A stretch of 64,000 bases of DNA, from assembly GCA_911728435.2 (NCBI GenBank), contig OU452208.1:8742001-8806000 (forward strand), written 5' to 3'. Made by a program: the position numbers and the translations under genes. Below, one piece after another: positions 58,809 to 64,000 of this stretch. The notes under the pieces were generated by a model. It worked only from the letters and a program-made list of their open reading frames with translations, was not told the DNA's origin and did no database searches. The stretch is from Apoderus coryli. Lineage: Eukaryota > Arthropoda > Insecta > Coleoptera > Attelabidae. The first letter of the stretch is position 1. Every line of letters begins with the position of its first letter.

Positions 58809-58939
58809 ACAATACGAATTAAAGTTTTATTTTTTGTTTCAGGCAGCTAAAGTTTGCAAGAAGCCTCATCGGTCATCACAGCACATTGTATTTTATTTTT
58901 TTCAATAATGGTTCATTTGATCGGCAGTAAAAAATAATA
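58802..58939. repeat. direct repeat flanking the youngest LINE, left copy (138 bp)
   Basis: AATGAGTACAATACGAATTA through CAGTAAAAAATAATA. It matches 60446-60559 with about three substitutions near CAGGCAG/CAACCAG and CATCGG/CAACGG, plus a 24 bp length difference. Confidence 0.9.
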
Positions 58940-60445
58940 GATAGATAGATATATTTATTCACCATCTTATGTTACAAAACATGTATAGTACGTCAAAAAA
59001 GAACAAAAATTAATCAATCAAAGTTACAGCCACAAAGAATGTCTTACAAACAAATTAAACTAGCAACAACATAAAACAAACTAAAATCTAGAAAAATCTT
59101 ACAATATCGCTTTTGAAATAGTCCTCAAAGGTATAAAAAGCTTGAGATATCAAAAATGATTTAATACTTTTGTTAAACTGGACTTCACCAAGGTTCTTTA
59201 TGTGAGACGGCAGCTTATTATAAAATTTAACACAATAATAGTCAGAACCTTTCCTAGTCCTCAATAGGCGGTGAAATTCAGGCAATATGTCATGTCGATT
59301 TCGCGTACCATAATTATGCATATCAGAGTAAAGAGTGAAATGCCAAGACAGTTTAAGATGTACAAGGAAGGCAAAGTAAGTAGTCCGTGTTCAACAAAAT
59401 ACTTTTTACAGCAGTCACGCCAACCGAGACCCAACATTGGGAACTATGTCCCCAGTTCGAAATACCATACGACATACGGGAAACAAAATAACCGTGATAT
59501 ACCGTCAACAGACTGGCGATTGAAACACTCTGCGCAAGCCTTCTGATGAGATATATAACCCTGGACAGCGAGCACCGAAGCTCTCGAACATGACTCTCCC
59601 AGGTTAAATTAGGATCAAGATGAACCCCAAGGAACTTCACGCGAACATCGCTCTGAAGATCGATAGGCGCAGAACGCAATGTAAAGTTCATGTTCTGAGT
59701 TTTAGCCTGATTCAAGCTCAGTTCATTTGCCAGAAACCAATTGCCTATGTCAGTCTCAACAGCATTAACCAACTCCCCTAAAGGGTCGTTTGGTCGATAT
59801 CTAATCAGACTAGTTGTGTCGTCAGCAAAGAGGATTATATTTGACTCTTCTTGAAATTTGTTTAAATGATTTACGTATATTAAAAACAATAAAGGTCCCA
59901 AAACCGACCCCTGGGGCACACCCCGTCCAACACTTCGTCTCTCCGAGTATCGTCCCCCATACAAAACGTGCTGAAAACGATCACTGAAATAAGAGCCAAC
60001 CAAGGCAACACTGTCAACATCAAAGTTATAGTAAGAGAGTTTCTGAAGAAGTATCTCGTGTGAGACACAGTCAAAAGCCTTAGTGAGGTCATAAAAGGTA
60101 GCAAAGGTGTCACAGCCCCGCTCCATGCCATCCGAAACATATTCCAAAAGGTTATTAATTGCAAGAGTAGTAGATCTCTTATTACGAAAGCCATATTGAC
60201 CTTGCATAAAGAGATTATTTGCTTCAAAATATTCAGTTATTTGATTTTTAATAATAGACTCAAAGATTTTCGAAAAAATTGGCAAGATCGATATTGGTCG
60301 AACCGATCCTTTATTTTTGTAGATTGGAATAACCCTTGACTCCTTCAAGACCGCCGAAAATACAGCGTCTCCAATGCAATGGTTTATCAACTTAGTAAGC
60401 GGCACCACTAGCAGATTCTTTAAAGTCCCAATAATCCTAACATTG
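58940..60445 (-). mobile_element. youngest LINE, 5'-truncated, (TAGA)n tail
   Basis: The insertion lies between two long direct repeats (58802-58939, 60446-60559). The 3' end carries GATAGATAGATAT at 58941-58953 followed by 3' UTR and the C-terminal ORF. It is the least decayed retroelement of the window. Confidence 0.9.
59088..60445 (-). pseudogene. LINE reverse transcriptase, largely intact
   Basis: A single uninterrupted minus frame of about 360 codons (60445-59353) covers the RT: VIPIYKNKGSVRPISILP, GQYGFRNKRSTTLAINNLL, FYDLTKAFDCVSHEIL (motif A), GVPQGSVLGPLLFLIYVN (motif B), IILFADDTTSLI (catalytic DD), VKFLGVHLDPNLTWESHV. Near 59360-59340 a deletion and frameshift leads to a second frame (59321-59088) with the C-terminal tail VKFYNKLPSHIKNLGEVQF and AFYTFEDYFKSD. 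The endonuclease and ORF1 are missing through 5' truncation. It is related to, but distinct from, the 52748-54990 element. Confidence 0.93.
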
Positions 60446-60559
60446 AATGAGTACAATACGAATTAAAGTTTTATTTTTTGTTTCAACCAGCTAAAGTTTG
60501 CAAGAAGCCTCAACGGTCATCACAGCACATTGTATTTTATTTTTCAGTAAAAAATAATA
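60446..60559. repeat. direct repeat flanking the youngest LINE, right copy (114 bp)
   Basis: See 58802-58939. This copy lacks the 24 bp around TTCAATAATGGTTCATTTG. Confidence 0.9.
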
Positions 60560-61598
60560 TACTTATTTGTTTTTGTTGTTGAATATTCAGGATACTTAGA
60601 TTTCGTTTTTTATTCTTTATGATACGGAGGGTGTTAAAAATGTACGCTTAAAGGCCTAGAGCATAGTACACTCCTGGTAAATTAAAAAAGTTAGATTAGT
60701 TTCAAGAACACTCTTTTAAGAGGTCCTTACTTGCGTTCATCGTATACAATTTTTATTATATTATACAGATTACTTTAAAAGTTATTCAAGAACAACCGAT
60801 TTTCAATGGAGTCCTAGAGGGGCCTATATCTCCGTAAAAAAAGCCTGTAGGTGTAAAACTATACGAAATTGTTATGTATGTTCTATCTGCAACAATTAGT
60901 TGTTGTCAGTTCAATTATTTTAAATTATATCGGAATTTTCCTCTAAGAAAAGAAATAAGTTAAATTTTAACTGGCAATGAAACTTTAAATCTACTCAGTT
61001 GTTTACGTTATTGCTTTTTTTTTGTCTGTTTTCTTATCTGTAATATTGTAAAATATTCTCTAGACTTAGCTATGTACTTTTTTACGCGATATAGGCATCT
61101 ATTTTTCGGCAAACTACGATAAAGAAGTGCGTTTTACAATTTTTATTATTGTGTGTGATTAAAATAAAATATTATTGTATTCAGTTCACCATCTTTTCGC
61201 GAACTGTAAAGATGTGTTATAGATTCGGGAAGATATTTTTAGTATTTTACCACAAAGAATGTCTTAAATTGTGATCGCGAATACATTGAGTGGATATAAA
61301 TAATTACATTTGTTTTAATTTTCAATCATCGCCGCGGCCGTCGGGTAATAATGATGTGTCGACTAAAAAAAATCGGTAATACGGTTTCGGGCTACTCAGT
61401 TTTTAAACAGAGTGAATAGTGAAAAATTTAGTGCTTGGAATTATGTACAGCTTGGTTATTGGTGAGATGTTATTATGGTAGCCAGGAGGTTAAGCAAATG
61501 AAGGACTATTAGGTGTAACTGATTTTAATTTTTTTAGATATTCCGATCAAATTGTCTCCGATAGATCTAAATATTTTTCACAAAATTATTCATAGGAA
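60560..61598. other. no gene seen
   Basis: AT-rich apart from a GC-rich patch (CATCGCCGCGGCCGTCGGG) at about 61327-61345. No exon recognised. Confidence 0.45.
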
Positions 61599-61599
61599 C

Positions 61600-61758
61600 A
61601 ACTTGTTTAAACCATTACGTGTGATATACGAGTACCATCTATTTTTGAAATGAAAATGGCTTTAACTTTAACAATAAGAAATCTGAGGCGTATTAAAAAA
61701 ACATGTTGATGATGGTTTTTCACAAACGCCTTTTGCACAACTTTTCTCTAATTTAACC
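61600..61758. mobile_element. palindromic repeat family, copy 3 (one outer arm)
   Basis: AACTTGTTTAAACCATTACG, ATGGCTTTAACTTTAACAAT, GATGATGGTTTTTCACAAAC and a terminal CTAATTTAACC (61758). It corresponds to the outer right arm of the 35 kb copy. The rest of the element is absent. Confidence 0.8.
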
Positions 61759-61772
61759 TGCATTTTATCCAG

Positions 61773-61800
61773 GGCCGTAGCTAGGGGGGTCATTTGGGGG
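61773..61800. mobile_element. orphan hAT-like transposon end
   Basis: CAGGGCCGTAGCTAGGGGGG resembles the CAGGGCCGxxxxTAGG termini common on hAT-type elements. No partner end or transposase was found. Confidence 0.35.
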
Positions 61801-62934
61801 CAATGCCCGAACTTAAAACGTATGTCACAATTATCAATTCATCAATCCGATAAAAAAAAAAGAAACCTCCTATATTTTTTTTACAAAATAATTTCTGACG
61901 TGGAGCATAAACCTACTATAGGTATGTAGCGATTTTTCTAAAATCAAAATACTTTAAATATTAATAATTTGTCTGTACGGAAGCGCCGATATTAACGAAT
62001 TCCGCGAGCCGATTGCAGTTAAATTTTAGCCAATAGATGGCCACGCGGTGATCATGAAACGATTACGCATTCATTGTTGTTTAGTTGGGCTTTTTTGTTG
62101 AATGGATATGGAAGTATTGTTATCCTTTAATTTAGTTTTTATGTTTGTTGTTTAAAAGTACCAAAGAAAACTAGTTTTTTTTATTTTCCTTGTAATCTTC
62201 TTCTTTTTTGTCACCTAACAATCGGCGACCTGGTGGGATTGCGTAAAACATACTCCCTACAAAAAAACAAGAATTATGTTACATTGACTAAATTCTAAAT
62301 CTCGATAGAAAATGCACTTTTTTATGCTTCATAATATGTCTGATCCGATCAGAGCTCCTGATATTTGATTTTTTTAGATGCATATTGTAGAAATTATAAA
62401 TTCTTATATCGAATGCTTCATCATTTTAATCATTAAACCATGACTACAAAACTGCTTTTCATCGTTTTCTGTCATTTCCACTTATTAACAATAATTGATT
62501 TATTAGTCTGAAAAATTATATGGTATAAACACTACATAATTGAAAACCCCGTATTGTTAGCTAAGCACATAATATAGTAAATGAAATTTTCGAGAGTGAT
62601 TTTCAATTAAAATTTATTATGCTCGAGGTTAATTTGATTAAGCTTAAGGAAATTATTGTTACTTAAAATATTCCAGACAAAAGTCATTAATTATGTTATG
62701 TATGTATTGGTTTTATTCCTTTTTTTATTAGGTAGTTTGAAAATAGAAAAAACAAAAATTGCCGTCTCTATACTACGTGAATACTGATAATGACATAAAG
62801 TTAGGCTTAAACTTTAGTAATATGTGACCAGAAATTCATAATTTGATAGAAAAGTTTCGTAACTGTGTAAACGTGGTCTTTTTCAAAACTTTTAGGTAGG
62901 TACTGAAGAGATGTACAACCCAAAAATGTTTTGA
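61801..62934. other. no gene seen
   Basis: AT-rich; 61980-62060 is somewhat more complex. No exon recognised. Confidence 0.4.
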
Positions 62935-63266
62935 ATTATACAGGGTAGTTCACAAACGAGCTGCAGACCAAAATTGCTTTTTCTTAATGCGAGACCCTGT
63001 ATATTTTAACATAAATAAATGAAGCTCTAAAAGACAAGAAAATTGTCATAAAGGTGAATATATATTTATTATCTATTTTTCATGTCAGTTCCATTTGAAT
63101 TCCTTCTTTTTCCCGTTTTACTGAATCTTATATGGACATCTGATTTGTAATTTTTCAGGGCCACATTTTCTAAATTATGAGAAAATATTAAATAGGACAC
63201 CCTATAAATCTGCCTAATTTCGAGCTGTGCCTTTCCTAAACTTTTTATTGATATCATATTTCATGA
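62935..63266. mobile_element. IS630-type transposon end fragment
   Basis: TTATACAGGGTAGTTCACAAAC at about 62937, GACCCTGTATATTTT at about 62993 and GGACACCCTATAAATC at 63196-63211 are transposon-terminus-like sequences. No transposase frame. The last 132 bases recur at 63869-64000. Confidence 0.5.
63135..63266. repeat. 132 bp direct repeat, copy 1
   Basis: Identical to 63869-64000 except T/G at 63145/63879; offset 734 bp. Copy 2 runs to the window edge, so the true length is unknown. Confidence 0.95.
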
Positions 63267-63502
63267 AGTTAAGGCTAACCTTTTGCAAAATTCTGTAAAA
63301 AAACCAAACGAAATTTTTTTGCAAAAAAATCTCGGAATACCAATGTACCATATACCAAACACACCATAACATTGGTCAGAACCTTTTGATTCCTATTCTT
63401 GAAATAAAAGTTATAACAAAGCTCTTGACTGATAAGGATAAACGCCTTACTATGTGAGTTTTGACATTTTTCATAATACACCTACTCTAGGAAGGGGGCT
63501 TG

Positions 63503-63742
63503 CCGGAAACAATGTGGTTTAGACCTAACAGGGGTACAGTCGACATGATATTTAGTGCCAGATAAATACAGGAAAAGTCTCGGGACCAAAATCGTCCTCT
63601 AAACATGGGTTGACCTTGTCAAGGCGTTCGACTCCGTTAACCGTGAAGCTCTGTGGAGGATATTCAAGGGCAACGTATGTGCCTCTCTCCTCCTTCACGA
63701 TAATATGACAGCAGGAAGTCTTAACGACCACTGTATATGAGG
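63503..63742 (+). pseudogene. LINE reverse transcriptase fragment (motif A region)
   Basis: The plus frame reads RPNRGTVDMIFSAR, stop, IQEKSRDQNRPL, then after a frameshift DLVKAFDSVNREALWRIF (motif A, catalytic D present) and LLHDNMTAGSL. A decayed FMECDRWKD-like piece follows. It lies between the two copies of the 132 bp direct repeat. Confidence 0.85.
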
Positions 63743-63868
63743 TCGAGAATTATCTTGCGTTCAATTCATTTATGGAATGCGATAGGTGGAAGGATGAACC
63801 GATTACCTTATCTCATATTGGACCCACGATAATTAGATGATGTCGCTGTCACATCCTAAATTGGTTTC

Positions 63869-64000
63869 GACATCTGATGTGTAATTTTTCAGGGCCACAT
63901 TTTCTAAATTATGAGAAAATATTAAATAGGACACCCTATAAATCTGCCTAATTTCGAGCTGTGCCTTTCCTAAACTTTTTATTGATATCATATTTCATGA
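63869..64000. repeat. 132 bp direct repeat, copy 2 (cut by window end)
   Basis: See 63135-63266. Confidence 0.95.

Noticed and set aside
59271..59546. 91-residue plus-strand frame
   Set aside because: Shadow of the LINE RT frame on the minus strand.
1..64000. CRISPR array, operon or defence-system gene cluster
   Set aside because: Direct repeats present are mobile-element or tandem duplications; the window is eukaryotic and has no clustered open genes.
1..64000. tRNA, rRNA or snRNA genes
   Set aside because: No convincing cloverleaf with A and B boxes or conserved rRNA/snRNA sequence was noticed; a covariance search would be needed to be certain.

Overview
This is AT-rich nuclear DNA from an animal, most likely an insect. 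The only host-gene exon I can support is the last coding exon of an engrailed-family homeobox gene (44171-44532, + strand). Its homeodomain and flanking EH3/EH5 blocks match the insect engrailed/invected type. The mobile elements also fit an insect: mariner DD34D, Tc1 DD34E, other IS630-type elements, a pogo/Tigger-like remnant, BEL/Pao, and RTE-like and Jockey/CR1-like LINEs. Short (CCCAA)n tracts resemble TTGGG-type telomere repeats reported in some beetles, but they are too short to name an order. I cannot tell engrailed from invected because the EH1/EH2 exons are not in the window.

Layout. 1-44170 is probably one very long intron, or intron plus intergenic DNA. It holds only decayed mobile elements and unclassified AT-rich DNA: RT fragments (3.1, 9.7-10.5, 15.0, 17.1, 18.8, 23.9, 33.8, 36.2 kb), transposase remnants (4.5-5.1, 8.1-9.05, 11.85-12.45, 13.6-14.0, 27.7-29.3, 34.0-35.2, 37.5-39.0, 39.4-40.6, 41.6-42.5 kb), a BEL/Pao fragment (42.5-42.7 kb), and several hairpin-forming inverted repeats (2.1, 21.4-23.0, 31.9-32.3, 32.4, 35.2-35.8 kb). 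The homeobox exon follows. 44.5-50.3 kb is 3' flank with tandem repeats and two small fragments. 50.4-60.5 kb is a dense nest of non-LTR retrotransposons: a + strand LINE, a GATA-tailed minus strand LINE, two copies of one A-tailed family, and the youngest LINE at 58.9-60.4 kb. The last 3.5 kb carries another inverted-repeat fragment, an RT fragment and a long direct repeat cut by the window end.

No operon-like organisation, CRISPR array or gene-dense system exists here. The most interesting structures are (1) a 1.63 kb element made of two long inverted arms (21393-23028), which would fold into a long double-stranded RNA if transcribed; (2) a dispersed palindromic family in three states of decay (35, 57 and 61 kb); (3) a LINE flanked by 114-138 bp direct repeats, far longer than usual target duplications; and (4) two hammerhead-ribozyme-like cores next to a shared motif (24.4 and 56.9 kb), suggestive of Penelope-like elements. 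All assignments are by eye from translated motifs and repeat matching; no database search was possible.
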